A stretch of DNA of 64,000 nucleotides, taken from the NCBI RefSeq assembly GCF_001646785.1, contig NZ_LRRH01000086.1:124001-188000 (forward strand), written 5' to 3'. Made by a program: the position numbers and the translations under genes. Below are positions 17,815 through 26,374 of this stretch, piece after piece (positions within the stretch are counted from its first letter, which is position 1; the number at the start of each line of letters is the position of its first letter). The notes below the pieces were generated by a model, which ran no database searches, was not told the DNA's origin, and saw only the letters and a program-made list of their open reading frames with translations. The stretch is from Rhodococcus phenolicus. Its GTDB lineage: Bacteria; Actinomycetota; Actinomycetes; Mycobacteriales; Mycobacteriaceae.

Positions 17815-18568
17815 GCGGATGCACCCCTCCGCTGATCCCGTACACCTCACCGGTGACGTAGCCCGAGTCCGGGCCGGCGAGGAAGGAGACCAGTCCGGCG
17901 ACGTCCTCGGGACGGCCGACACGACCCACGAGTGACCGATTCTCGGCGTAGCCGGAGAAGAACTCGTCGGGGTAGATCTTGCGGAGGAAGTCGTTGTAGA
18001 TGAGGCCGGGCGTGACGGCGTTGACGCGGATGCCGAACTTGCCGTTCTCGGCGGCGGCGACGCGTGTCAGTGCCAGGACGCCCGCCTTGGCGGCGGAGTA
18101 GGCGGCGCCGTGCTCGGTGCTGGTCTCGTATGCGGCGATCGAGCTGATGTTGACGATCGCGCCGGACTTGTTCTGCTGCATGACCGGCAGGGCGTACCGC
18201 ATCGTGTAGAACGTGCCGTTCAGGTCGACGTCGAGGCAGCGTCGCCACGTGTCGGAGGACATCTCGGCGACCGGCTCGATCTTGCTCCAGCCGGCGTTGT
18301 TCACGAGGACGTCGAGCCTGCCCTTGGTCGAGGCGATCTCGGCGACGACGGACTCCACCTGCGCTTCGTCGGTGACGTCGAGGTTGTGGTGTGTGAATTC
18401 GCGGCCGAAGTCGGCGGCGAGCTTGTCCGCAAGTTCCTGACGGCGGCGCTCGTGGATGTCGGTGATGACGACGTCGAAACCGTCCGCAGCCAGGCGGGTC
18501 GCGATGGCTGCGCCGATACCGGCGCCCGCGGCGGCGGTGACGAGGGCGGTCGGGCGTTCTTGCATCAT
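17807..18568 (-). CDS. SDR family oxidoreductase
   Basis: 253-residue short-chain dehydrogenase. Nucleotide motif TAAAGAGIGAAIATRLAADG, NNAGWSKIEP, catalytic Ser in VNISSIAAYE and Tyr/Lys in YSAAKAG, ending in a normal C-terminus (GEVYGISGGVHPHG). Similar to 3-oxoacyl-/3-hydroxyacyl-CoA type SDRs, so oxidation of the hydroxyacyl intermediate made by the MaoC protein is a reasonable role. Two adjacent ATGs (18568 and 18565) are possible. Lies 30 bp after the hydrolase gene. Confidence 0.9.
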   Translation of the reverse strand: MMQERPTALVTAAAGAGIGAAIATRLAADGFDVVITDIHERRRQELADKLAADFGREFTHHNLDVTDEAQVESVVAEIASTKGRLDVLVNNAGWSKIEPVAEMSSDTWRRCLDVDLNGTFYTMRYALPVMQQNKSGAIVNISSIAAYETSTEHGAAYSAAKAGVLALTRVAAAENGKFGIRVNAVTPGLIYNDFLRKIYPDEFFSGYAENRSLVGRVGRPEDVAGLVSFLAGPDSGYVTGEVYGISGGVHPHG

Positions 18569-18598
18569 GAGGCCTTTCGGAGGGGGATTCGGTGGATG

Positions 18599-19420
18599 TC
18601 AGTGGCCGAGAACGCGTTCGAGCAGCGCGATGGACTGCTCGGGCTGATCGACCAGCATCAGGTGGCCGGCGTCGGTGATCTCGGCGTAGGTGGCGTGCTC
18701 GACTGCGCCGAGGATGATGTCGGCGGCCTTCTTCGGGCAGAAGCTGTCGTGGTCGGCGCCGACGATGGTTACCCCGACGTCGGGGCCGATCTTCGACAGC
18801 TCGGGCGTGAGAGGCGAGTCGACGAGTGCCGCCATCGCGGTCGAGGCGTTGATATAGCCGGCGGCGTCGCCGACCGCGGCGAGCCGGGCGGTGGTGACCG
18901 AGTCGAGGTCCGAGGACGGATTATGCAGCGCTGCAGCGGTATCGGCGCGCAGGGCGTCACGCTGTTCGGCTCGGTTCGTTCCGCGGAACAACTCGATGCG
19001 TCCGGCGTAGAAGGAGGCTGCGCCACGACCGACGACACTGGACGTGCCGAGGGCGACGACCTTCGTCACGAGATCCGGGCGGACGGCGGCGGCGGACAGG
19101 ACCACTGTGCCGCCGAGTGAGAAGCCGACACAGATCGCGGGGCCCGTGACGTTCTCGAGGAAGGCGAGCAGGTCGTCGCGCAACTGGGCGAGCGTGCCGT
19201 CGGGCGCTCCGACGGTGGTGCTGCCGTGGCCGCGCAGGTCGTAGGCGTAGGTGGTGACGCCCAGGTCGGCCTCCTGTACATTCCGCCAGCTCAGGTGATC
19301 CTCGGCGAGCCCGTGGATGAGAACCACGGAGGGGCCGGTGCCGGCGCGGGTGTAGGTGACGTCGATGTCGCCGAGGGTTGCCGTCCTGGTGATCATGGAT
19401 TCCTCGACACCGCTGGTCAT
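18599..19420 (-). CDS. Alpha/beta hydrolase
   Basis: 273-residue alpha/beta hydrolase. Oxyanion strand VVLIHGLAEDHLSWR, nucleophile elbow GFSLGG, Asp in VGADHDSFCP and His in ITDAGHLMLVDQP make a complete Ser-Asp-His triad. It resembles 3-oxoadipate enol-lactonase or C-C bond hydrolase folds; the substrate is unknown. ATG 19420 follows AAGGAGA and overlaps the ligase stop (ATGA), hence tightly coupled to the first gene of the operon. A downstream ATG (MITRTAT) would remove eight residues. Confidence 0.88.
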   Translation of the reverse strand: MTSGVEESMITRTATLGDIDVTYTRAGTGPSVVLIHGLAEDHLSWRNVQEADLGVTTYAYDLRGHGSTTVGAPDGTLAQLRDDLLAFLENVTGPAICVGFSLGGTVVLSAAAVRPDLVTKVVALGTSSVVGRGAASFYAGRIELFRGTNRAEQRDALRADTAAALHNPSSDLDSVTTARLAAVGDAAGYINASTAMAALVDSPLTPELSKIGPDVGVTIVGADHDSFCPKKAADIILGAVEHATYAEITDAGHLMLVDQPEQSIALLERVLGH

Positions 19421-21018
19421 GCGATCTCCTTCGAAATGATCTCTCTGAGAACGTTCTTGCGGATCTTCCCGGCCGGAGTCTCCGGCATGCCGTCGATCAC
19501 CCGAATGGATTCGGGCCACAGCCGGCGGGGAACGCCGTTGTCGGTGAGCCAGGCGAGCAGATCCTCGAATTCAGGGGCTGTGCCGCGAGGCTGGATCACG
19601 GCGCAGATACGCTCCCCGAGGCGGTCGTCGGGGCTTCCGACCACGGCGACGCGGGCGATCTGCGGATGGCCGGCGAGGGCGTACTCGATCTCGACGGGCG
19701 AGATGTTCACACCGCCGCGGATGATGAGGTCCTTGACGCGGCCGGTCAGCCGCAGATAGCCGGCCTCGTCGACGATTCCGGTGTCGCCGGTCCGGAACCA
19801 GCCGTCCGGTGTGAAGGACTCGCGATACATCTCGTCCTGTCCGATGTATCCGAGGAACAGTGACGGCGTGCGCATGACGATCTCACCGTCGGTGCCGCGG
19901 GGAGCGACTGCGCCGTCGGAGGTGACCGCCTCGAGCGTGACTCCGGGCATGACCTTCCCGCAGGTCCGGGCGACGAGTTCGGTGGTGTCACCGGGAAGGC
20001 TGGAGGTCGCCCCGCCCTCGCTCATCGCCCAGATCGCAGCGATCCGGGTGCCGGGCATCTGGGTCTGGGCCGACTTGATCAGGCTCGGGGCGACGGGTGC
20101 GCCGCCGCAGAGGAACACCCGCATTCCGTTCAGCTTCGGTGCCTCGGCGGTCCACTCTGCGTCGACCAGATCCTTCAGGAAAGGTGTTGCAGCGACCGTG
20201 ATTTCGCATCCGTAACGATCGACGATCCCGAGGGCGCGGCCGGCGTCCCATGCGTCCTGCAGGATCAAGGTCGCACCGGTGATCATGGACATTCGTGCGC
20301 CGTGCCAGAAGCCGGTGCTGTGTCCCAGTGGGGAGGGCATGAAGATCGGCCGTTCACCGGTGACCGCGTACCGGTCGATGACGGCGTGGTTGTAGGCGCT
20401 CAGGCTCGCATCGGAATGCGCGATCGCCTTCGACTTGCCGGTGGTGCTGGACGAGAACAGGATGTGCGCGGTTCCGGCCGGGTACTCGGGAATCGTGGCC
20501 GTCGGGCCGTCGAACATTCGCCAGGTTCGGTTCTCCTGATCGCCGTCGATGAGCAGGACCTGGAGACATCGTCCGAATTCGCTTGCCAGAACTTCGGATT
20601 CGGCGGAGAAGTCGCGACCTCGATGTGCGCGAGGGAGCACGATCGCCCGGGCTCCGACGAGATTCGCGGTGTAGGCGATCGACTTCGGGCCGGTGGTGAC
20701 CGGGAGTGTGCCGGGGATCAGACCGGTCCGGACGACCGCCAGGTACGCGGCCATCCACTCCGTCCAGTTCGGCAGGCACAGGACGACGACGTCGCCCGCC
20801 ACGAGTCCGTGTTCCGACAGTTCGCGCTGGATGTCGGTTGCGCGGTCCCACAGTTGCCTGCGGGTCAGCGAGTGGTCCCGGTCGTCGCGAACCGCCGGCG
20901 CGTGGGGGGCGCGGTCGAGATGTGCGCGGAACAGTTCGAGGGGGGTCCGAGTCGCGGACCCGGCCGCCGAGCTCTCGTCGAGAGTGTCGGTGGCGAGGGT
21001 GGATACGCGGGAGTTCAC
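19417..21018 (-). CDS. Acyl-CoA synthetase (AMP-forming)
   Basis: 533-residue adenylate-forming ligase, first gene of the minus-strand operon. P-loop ILFSSSTTGKSKAIAHSD (TGKSKA replaces the more usual TGxPKG), IWAMSEGGATSS, WFRTGDTGIVDEAGY, GRVKDLIIRGGVNISP and the C-terminal catalytic Lys in TPAGKIRKNVL. GTG 21018 has GGAG seven bases upstream; further upstream the frame is open but noncoding in character. Activates an unknown acid to its CoA ester. A promoter 60-95 bp upstream (TTGACT-N17-CAGAAT) and a divergent TetR gene suggest induction by the substrate. Confidence 0.9.
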   Translation of the reverse strand: MNSRVSTLATDTLDESSAAGSATRTPLELFRAHLDRAPHAPAVRDDRDHSLTRRQLWDRATDIQRELSEHGLVAGDVVVLCLPNWTEWMAAYLAVVRTGLIPGTLPVTTGPKSIAYTANLVGARAIVLPRAHRGRDFSAESEVLASEFGRCLQVLLIDGDQENRTWRMFDGPTATIPEYPAGTAHILFSSSTTGKSKAIAHSDASLSAYNHAVIDRYAVTGERPIFMPSPLGHSTGFWHGARMSMITGATLILQDAWDAGRALGIVDRYGCEITVAATPFLKDLVDAEWTAEAPKLNGMRVFLCGGAPVAPSLIKSAQTQMPGTRIAAIWAMSEGGATSSLPGDTTELVARTCGKVMPGVTLEAVTSDGAVAPRGTDGEIVMRTPSLFLGYIGQDEMYRESFTPDGWFRTGDTGIVDEAGYLRLTGRVKDLIIRGGVNISPVEIEYALAGHPQIARVAVVGSPDDRLGERICAVIQPRGTAPEFEDLLAWLTDNGVPRRLWPESIRVIDGMPETPAGKIRKNVLREIISKEIA

Positions 21019-21084
21019 GGTGACTCCGTTCGGTGAAAGGCGGGTGGGGCCGCAACGGGGAGGGATCGCGGCGTCGATGGAACG

Positions 21085-21113
21085 ATTCTGGATGTCGACC
21101 CGCTCACAGTCAA
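21085..21113 (-). promoter_or_regulatory. Sigma-A-like promoter of the nine-gene operon
   Basis: On the minus strand TTGACT (21113-21108) and CAGAAT (21090-21085) are separated by exactly 17 bases and lie 67 bp before the ligase GTG. The surrounding 174-bp gap to the TetR gene is the obvious regulator target. Confidence 0.55.
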
Positions 21114-21192
21114 GAGAGTGACGTCGCTTTTTTGTAAACTCCTCGTATCGCCCCGTTGAGCGGTTACGATGCCCGCAACGAATAGGAGAGTC

Positions 21193-21810
21193 ATGCCGCA
21201 CGTACCGAACACCACCAAGGGACGTCGCACCCGGACCCGCCTTCTCGACGCCGCCCGTTCGGTGTTCGCTCGCGACGGCTACGTCGGAACCACCATGAGT
21301 GGGGTGGCCACGGAGGCGGGGATGTCGCTCGGTGGTCTCTACCGGTATTTCAAGGACAAGGACGACCTGTTCTCGGCGCTCATCGCCGATACCCACGACG
21401 ACCTGTTCCAGGCGAGCGGAGCGACGAAGCACCGGCTCGAAACGGAACCGTACGAGGCGCTGCTCGAATCCAATGCGGGCTATCTGTCGCACTACTACGA
21501 CAACCGCGACATCATGCGGACCCTCGTGGAGGCGGCGAGCGTCGAACCGAAGTTCCGCGATTTCTGGTGGCAGATGCGCAACCGGCACATCGATCGCTTC
21601 GCCACGGTGCTCAAACTCAAGTGCGGGATCGAGGAATGCGACGGTCAGCCGGTTCGGGTGATCGTCGAGGCGATGGCGTGCATGGTCGAGCAGTCGGCGT
21701 ACGTCTGGTACGCCCAGGACGCGCTGCAGGAGTCGCCGATCCCGATCGAGCAGGCCGCGGAGGTCGTCACACGGATCTGGTATCGGACGTTCTTCACGGA
21801 CGAGGGGTGA
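21193..21810 (+). CDS. TetR/AcrR family transcriptional regulator
   Basis: 205-residue repressor. N-terminal helix-turn-helix TTMSGVATEAGMSLGGLYRYFKDKDDL (quoted only as residues about 35-61) is typical; the C-terminal part is helical and would bind the ligand. ATG 21193 is chosen over ATG 21169 because AGGAG stands at 21184-21188. It is divergent from the nine-gene operon and probably controls it and itself, with an acyl-CoA or the free acid as inducer (inference from family habits). Ends at a very strong terminator. Confidence 0.9.
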   Translation: MPHVPNTTKGRRTRTRLLDAARSVFARDGYVGTTMSGVATEAGMSLGGLYRYFKDKDDLFSALIADTHDDLFQASGATKHRLETEPYEALLESNAGYLSHYYDNRDIMRTLVEAASVEPKFRDFWWQMRNRHIDRFATVLKLKCGIEECDGQPVRVIVEAMACMVEQSAYVWYAQDALQESPIPIEQAAEVVTRIWYRTFFTDEG

Positions 21811-21820
21811 GACGAGCGCC

Positions 21821-21859
21821 CACGGCGGCCGCCGCCCGATCCGGGCGGCGGCCGCCGTG
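21821..21859. terminator. Bidirectional terminator hairpin
   Basis: 18-bp perfect inverted repeat (21821-21838 with 21842-21859), 3-base loop, between the convergent TetR and M13 peptidase genes. It is almost entirely G/C. Confidence 0.8.
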
Positions 21860-21867
21860 CAGGGTCG

Positions 21868-23841
21868 TCACCAGATCTTCACGCGCGCCCGAGGTTCCAG
21901 GTACAGCGCGTCTCCCGGATTGACGTCGAAGGCCTCGTAGAAGGAGTCGATGTTCCGAACGACCCCGTTGCACCGGAACTCCGGCGGGGAATGCGGGTCG
22001 ACGGCGAGCCGGCGGGTGGCCTCCTCGTTGCGAACCTTGGTGCGCCACACCTGCGCCCACCCGAAGAACACCCGCTGCAGGCCTGTCAGCCCGTCGATCA
22101 CCGCTGCAGGCTCGCCGTCCAGTGCGATCTCGTAGGCCTTCAGTGCGATCGAGAGGCCGCCGAGGTCACCGATGTTCTCGCCGATCGTGAAGCTTCCGTT
22201 GACACGCTGTCCGGGAAGAGCTTTCGGTTCGAACTCGTCGTACTGCGCGATCAGAGCGGTGGTCCGCTTTCCGAACTCGTCGCGGTCCGAATCGGTCCAC
22301 CAGTTCTCGAGATTGCCGTCACCGTCGTACTTGGCGCCCTGGTCGTCGAAACCGTGGCCGATCTCGTGGCCGATGACCGCGCCGATCCCGCCGTAGTTGG
22401 CGGCGTCGTCGGCGTGCAGATCGAAGAAGGGCGGCTGCAGGATCGCGGCCGGGAACACGATCTCGTTCATACCCGGGTTGTAGTACGCGTTGACGGTCTG
22501 CGGCGTCATGAACCACTCGTCCCGGTCCACCGGCCCGCCGAGCTTCGCGAGATCCCGGTCGTACTCGGCCGCGTACCCGCTCCGATAGTTCCCGACGACA
22601 TCGTCGGCGGAGACGGTGACCGCCGAATAGTCGCGCCAGACGTCCGGGTAACCGATCTTCGGAGTGAACTTGTCCAGCTTGCGCAGGGCGGCGGTCCGCG
22701 TCTCCGGGCTCATCCACTCGAGATCGGTGATGCTCCGCCGGTACGCCTCCTGCAGGTTCGCCACGAGCACCTGCATGCGGGCCTTCGCCTCGGCCGGAAA
22801 GTGCCGCTCGACGTACAACTTCCCCACGGCTTCGCCGAGCAGATCCTGCACGAGCGAGACACCGCGCTTCCACCGTTCGCGGTTCTCCTGCGCTCCGGTC
22901 ATGGTGCGGCCGGAGAACGCGAAGTTCTCGTCCACGAGCGCTTCGGTGAGGTACGGAGCCCGTGCCCTCAGGACCCGCCAGATCGCCCACGTCTTCCAGT
23001 CGTCGAGCGACTCCTCGGTCCACACCCGGGCGAAGACTTCCAGGAAGCTCGGCTGGCGGACCACGATCTCGGCCCACTGCGCGGGTGTCGACCCGAGACC
23101 GGCGATCCAGCCGGACCAGTCGAACCCGGCATGCTCGGTGAGCAGCGCGTCGAGCGTGGTCAGGTTGTACGACAGGTCGGCGTCGCGGCGCTTGACGACG
23201 TCCCAGTGTCCGGCCGCGAGCTTCGTCTCCAGCGCGAGGACCCTCCGCGGGTCGCGGTCCAGACCTGCCAGGGCGAACATGCGTCCGATGTGGGCGACGT
23301 ACTCGTCGCGGATCTCGGCGTAGCGGTCCTCGCGGTAGTACGACTCGTCGGGCAACCCGATGCCGGACTGGGAGACGTGCATGAGATAACGCTCGGAATT
23401 CTTCGAATCGGTGTCGACGTAGTGCCCGACCGCACCGCCCACACCGACACGCTGCAACTGCCCGAGGATCGCAGCCAGCTCCGCCCGGTCGGCAGCGCCC
23501 GCGACCGCGTCGAGTTCGGCGGCGATCGGAGTGAGGCCGGCCGCCTCGATCCGAGCGGTGTCCATGAAGCTGGTGAACAGGTCGCCGATCTTGCGGGCAT
23601 CGCTGCCCACGGGAGCATCGGCGGCCGCGGCCTCCTCGATGATCGTCCGTACGTCGATCTCGGCCTTGTCGGCGAGCGTGCGGAACGCGCCGTCGAGCGC
23701 GCGGTCGGCGGGGATCTCGTGCGTGGCCAGCCAACGGCCGTTGACGTGCTCGAACAGGTCGTCCTGGGCGCGGGTGCCCTCGTCGACGTGGCTGAGGTCG
23801 ATGCCGGAGTGCCGTGCCTCCGAGTGCTGCGCGATGGTCAT
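21868..23841 (-). CDS. M13 family zinc metallopeptidase (neprilysin/PepO-like)
   Basis: 657-residue M13 peptidase. Zinc site IGHEIGHGFDDQGAKYDGDG (HExxH), the third ligand in ENIGDLGG, and the substrate-binding NAYYNPGMNEIVFPA are intact. The N-terminal M13_N helical domain covers about 20-400. No signal peptide or membrane anchor is visible, so it appears cytoplasmic or non-classically located, as in other actinobacterial M13 enzymes; it would cut oligopeptides. ATG 23841 is preferred (AAGGATGG eight bases upstream); ATG 23850 is too close to the ribosome site. Divergent from the serine hydrolase gene. Confidence 0.93.
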   Translation of the reverse strand: MTIAQHSEARHSGIDLSHVDEGTRAQDDLFEHVNGRWLATHEIPADRALDGAFRTLADKAEIDVRTIIEEAAAADAPVGSDARKIGDLFTSFMDTARIEAAGLTPIAAELDAVAGAADRAELAAILGQLQRVGVGGAVGHYVDTDSKNSERYLMHVSQSGIGLPDESYYREDRYAEIRDEYVAHIGRMFALAGLDRDPRRVLALETKLAAGHWDVVKRRDADLSYNLTTLDALLTEHAGFDWSGWIAGLGSTPAQWAEIVVRQPSFLEVFARVWTEESLDDWKTWAIWRVLRARAPYLTEALVDENFAFSGRTMTGAQENRERWKRGVSLVQDLLGEAVGKLYVERHFPAEAKARMQVLVANLQEAYRRSITDLEWMSPETRTAALRKLDKFTPKIGYPDVWRDYSAVTVSADDVVGNYRSGYAAEYDRDLAKLGGPVDRDEWFMTPQTVNAYYNPGMNEIVFPAAILQPPFFDLHADDAANYGGIGAVIGHEIGHGFDDQGAKYDGDGNLENWWTDSDRDEFGKRTTALIAQYDEFEPKALPGQRVNGSFTIGENIGDLGGLSIALKAYEIALDGEPAAVIDGLTGLQRVFFGWAQVWRTKVRNEEATRRLAVDPHSPPEFRCNGVVRNIDSFYEAFDVNPGDALYLEPRARVKIW

Positions 23842-24014
23842 GCGGTCCATCCTTACACCGATTCGAGAGCCGCTGCAGACAGTGGTGCGTGACCGATGTG
23901 CGGCACAGCGCGTGCCGGAACGCACCGGCGTGCTTCGTACCGGTCGTACGATCGTGGGACGAGTCATCGGCCGGGTTCCGGCCGCAGAAGAGCGAGAACC
24001 GGGAGCGCGCGCCC

Positions 24015-25202
24015 ATGACCGCGGATGCAGCACCGTCGACGGAGATGATCGTCGATCCTCGATTCCTGCAGGTCGCCGATCGGTTCTTTCGCATGTTCCG
24101 CACGCGGCAGCAGGGCGGCGGAGCATTGGCGGCCTACCTGCACGGCGAGCCGGTCCTCGACATCTGGGCGGGATGGGCCACCCGCGACCGCCGGTGGGCC
24201 CACGACACGGTGGCCCTGTCCTTCTCGACCGGCAAGGGTGTGGCGAGCACCGTGCTGCACCGGCTCGCGGAGCGCGGCCTCGTGAACTACGACGATCCGG
24301 TCGCCGCGTACTGGCCGGAGTTCGGTGCCGCCGGCAAGGAAGCGATCACGGTCCGCGAGCTGATGTCGCATCGGGCCGGCCTGCACCGGGTACGCGGACT
24401 GATGCCCGGTCCGCTCGACCTGCTCGACTCGGAAGCCGTCGCGACGGCGCTCGCCGCCGCCGCACCGGATCGGCGGCGGCTGGCCGGGCCCGGATACCAC
24501 GCGGTCACCTACGGCAATCTCGTCGCCGAGATCGCGTGCCGGGTGACGGACCGGACCTTCCCGGAACTGGTCGAGCGGGAACTCGCCGGACCTCTCGGGG
24601 TGCGTGAATTCTGGTTCCGGGTTCCGCAGAGCGAAAGACGACGCCTGGCACCGGTTTTCCCCAAGGTGAACCCGCTGCCCTCGTCGTGGGGCACGACCGC
24701 GAGGGTGATGTCGCGGATGCCGGGAATCCGGGGAATCGCCGAAGCGGGTATGGCGGACGGTTTCGACGAGCTGATGCGCAGCCCGTCGGCTCACGACGCC
24801 GTGATGCCCGGCTGGAACGGCGTGTTCAGTGCCCGCGCGCTCGCCCGCATGTACGGTGCGCTCGCGAACGGTGGTGCCCTCGACGGGGTTCGGCTCGTGA
24901 AGGAGGACACCCTCGAACAGATCCTCGAGGTGCAGACCCGTCGCCGCGACTACGTGCTCGGCATCCGGCCGAACTGGCGGCTCGGCTACCACCCCGGCTG
25001 GGTTGCCCTGCGGGAGCAGCCGTTACGGTCGATCGGGCACTACGGTTTCGGAGGGTCGGGTGCCTTCGCCGACCCGGAGACCGGTTTGTCGCTCGCATTC
25101 GTGACGAACCGGCTCGGAAGCACCTTGACCACGACGATCTCCGACGCGCGATTCCCGCGGCTGGGCGGCGACGCGGTGTCGCTCGCGCGGCGCGCCGCCT
25201 GA
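24015..25202 (+). CDS. Serine hydrolase, beta-lactamase/esterase (class C-like) family
   Basis: 395-residue penicillin-binding-like hydrolase (EstB/LipE type). Nucleophile motif S71-T-G-K74, second motif Tyr-Gly-Asn in VTYGNLV, and the third-motif equivalent HYGFGGSGAF. No signal peptide, so probably an intracellular esterase/lipase-type enzyme. ATG 24015 follows GGGAG; the longer open frame overlaps the divergent M13 gene and is not used. The intervening 173 bp hold both promoters. Confidence 0.9.
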   Translation: MTADAAPSTEMIVDPRFLQVADRFFRMFRTRQQGGGALAAYLHGEPVLDIWAGWATRDRRWAHDTVALSFSTGKGVASTVLHRLAERGLVNYDDPVAAYWPEFGAAGKEAITVRELMSHRAGLHRVRGLMPGPLDLLDSEAVATALAAAAPDRRRLAGPGYHAVTYGNLVAEIACRVTDRTFPELVERELAGPLGVREFWFRVPQSERRRLAPVFPKVNPLPSSWGTTARVMSRMPGIRGIAEAGMADGFDELMRSPSAHDAVMPGWNGVFSARALARMYGALANGGALDGVRLVKEDTLEQILEVQTRRRDYVLGIRPNWRLGYHPGWVALREQPLRSIGHYGFGGSGAFADPETGLSLAFVTNRLGSTLTTTISDARFPRLGGDAVSLARRAA

Positions 25203-25230
25203 CTCGACGCCGCGCCGCCCGGCCTGCGGA

Positions 25231-26268
25231 TCAGCTGTCGATACCGAGATTGACGGCAGCGAGGACACGATCGGACTGCCGCGAGACGGTCGTCATCCCG
25301 GACTCGTCGAAGATGCCGTCCGAGTCGTTGCGGGTGTCGCGTCCGGTGTGATCGGTGTACGGGTCGACGGTGGAGAAGATCTCGTCGTTGAGCGCGTCGT
25401 CGAAGTACAACTGGGTGGTGAGCACCGTGGACTTGTCGATGTGCACCTTGACGTGGATGTGGACTGTGCGACCCACGTACCAGCCGGGGAAGATCGTCGT
25501 GAAGTAGGCGATGCCGTTCGCGCCGGTCACCTGGGCGCCACGCAGGTAGGTGCCGTCGTCCGTGGTGGTGGCCTCGTTGTCGCCGACACTGTACGAGCCG
25601 TCCGACGTCTCGCCGGAGCCGCCCATACCGCCGGAACCACCCATACCGCCGGGTGCGCCGCTCGGCGGAGTCATGCCGTCCGGGGGAGTCATGCCGTCCG
25701 GCGGTGCCATGCCGCCCGGGCCGCCCGGGCCGCCCGTCGGCGGGGTGCCGCCGCCGGGGCCGCCGCCCTGGCCGCCGCCGCCCTGGCCGCCGCCGCCCTG
25801 GTTGGCCGCGATCGAACCGGATTCGAAGCCCGAGTACACGCCACCGGCATCGCAGTGCCAGATCTCGACGACCGCGTTCGCGACCGCGCCTGCGGAGCCG
25901 TCGGCGCTGCAGTTCGCGAGATCCTGCACTCGGAGCGCGAGCTGCAGTTCCAGCCCGGGACGGTCCTCGCGGATGTCGCGGCGGATCGAATCGACGTCGA
26001 ACCAGTACGGACCCTGTGTCTCCTCGCTGGTCATCACACAGCTCGGGGCCTGGTCCAGAAGCGCCCGGAGCTGCTCCTCGATGCTGCCCGAGGCCGCAGT
26101 CGCGTCGGTCGTCGCGGAGCCGGCGGCGGACGTCGCGGTGCCGCCGGTGCTGCTGCTGTCGGTGCCGCACGCGGCAGCGAGCAGGCCGCCGAGGCTGATT
26201 GTTCCGCCGAGCGCCAGTGCCCGTCGGCGGCTCACCCGTTTGCGGCTGAGCTCCACGTCTTTGTTCAC
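25231..26268 (-). CDS. Tat-exported lipoprotein, intradiol ring-cleavage dioxygenase family
   Basis: 345-residue protein. Twin-arginine signal (SRRRALALGG at about 13-22) ending in a lipobox-like LLAAACG, lipidated Cys34, so predicted to be exported folded and anchored outside. The dioxygenase core has the intradiol ligand pattern: Tyr145 in CDAGGVYSGF, then Tyr and two His in GWYVGRTVHIHVKVH, binding Fe(III). A Gly/Pro/Met-rich insert (residues about 156-224) interrupts the domain. GTG 26268 has GGAGG upstream. Exported relatives are annotated as protocatechuate dioxygenase-like; the natural substrate outside the cell is not known. Confidence 0.88.
   Translation of the reverse strand: MNKDVELSRKRVSRRRALALGGTISLGGLLAAACGTDSSSTGGTATSAAGSATTDATAASGSIEEQLRALLDQAPSCVMTSEETQGPYWFDVDSIRRDIREDRPGLELQLALRVQDLANCSADGSAGAVANAVVEIWHCDAGGVYSGFESGSIAANQGGGGQGGGGQGGGPGGGTPPTGGPGGPGGMAPPDGMTPPDGMTPPSGAPGGMGGSGGMGGSGETSDGSYSVGDNEATTTDDGTYLRGAQVTGANGIAYFTTIFPGWYVGRTVHIHVKVHIDKSTVLTTQLYFDDALNDEIFSTVDPYTDHTGRDTRNDSDGIFDESGMTTVSRQSDRVLAAVNLGIDS
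25597..25803 (-). repeat. Gly-rich low-complexity insert in the dioxygenase gene
   Basis: Encodes QGGGG repeats, then PPDGM repeats and GGM/GGSG units (residues 156-224). The DNA consists of short direct repeats of 9-18 bp, such as three PPDGM/PPSG-type units at about 25665-25715 and CCGCCGCCCTGG repeats at about 25760-25800. Confidence 0.85.
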
Positions 26269-26374
26269 GGTTCCTCCCGTTGTCGAGATCGTGACTTCAT
26301 CGTGGCGGGCGGGGCTGGGCGTCCGTCGTGAGATCGCTGGGAGGTTCCTGGCAACGCGGAAGGGCCGGGAGGGG

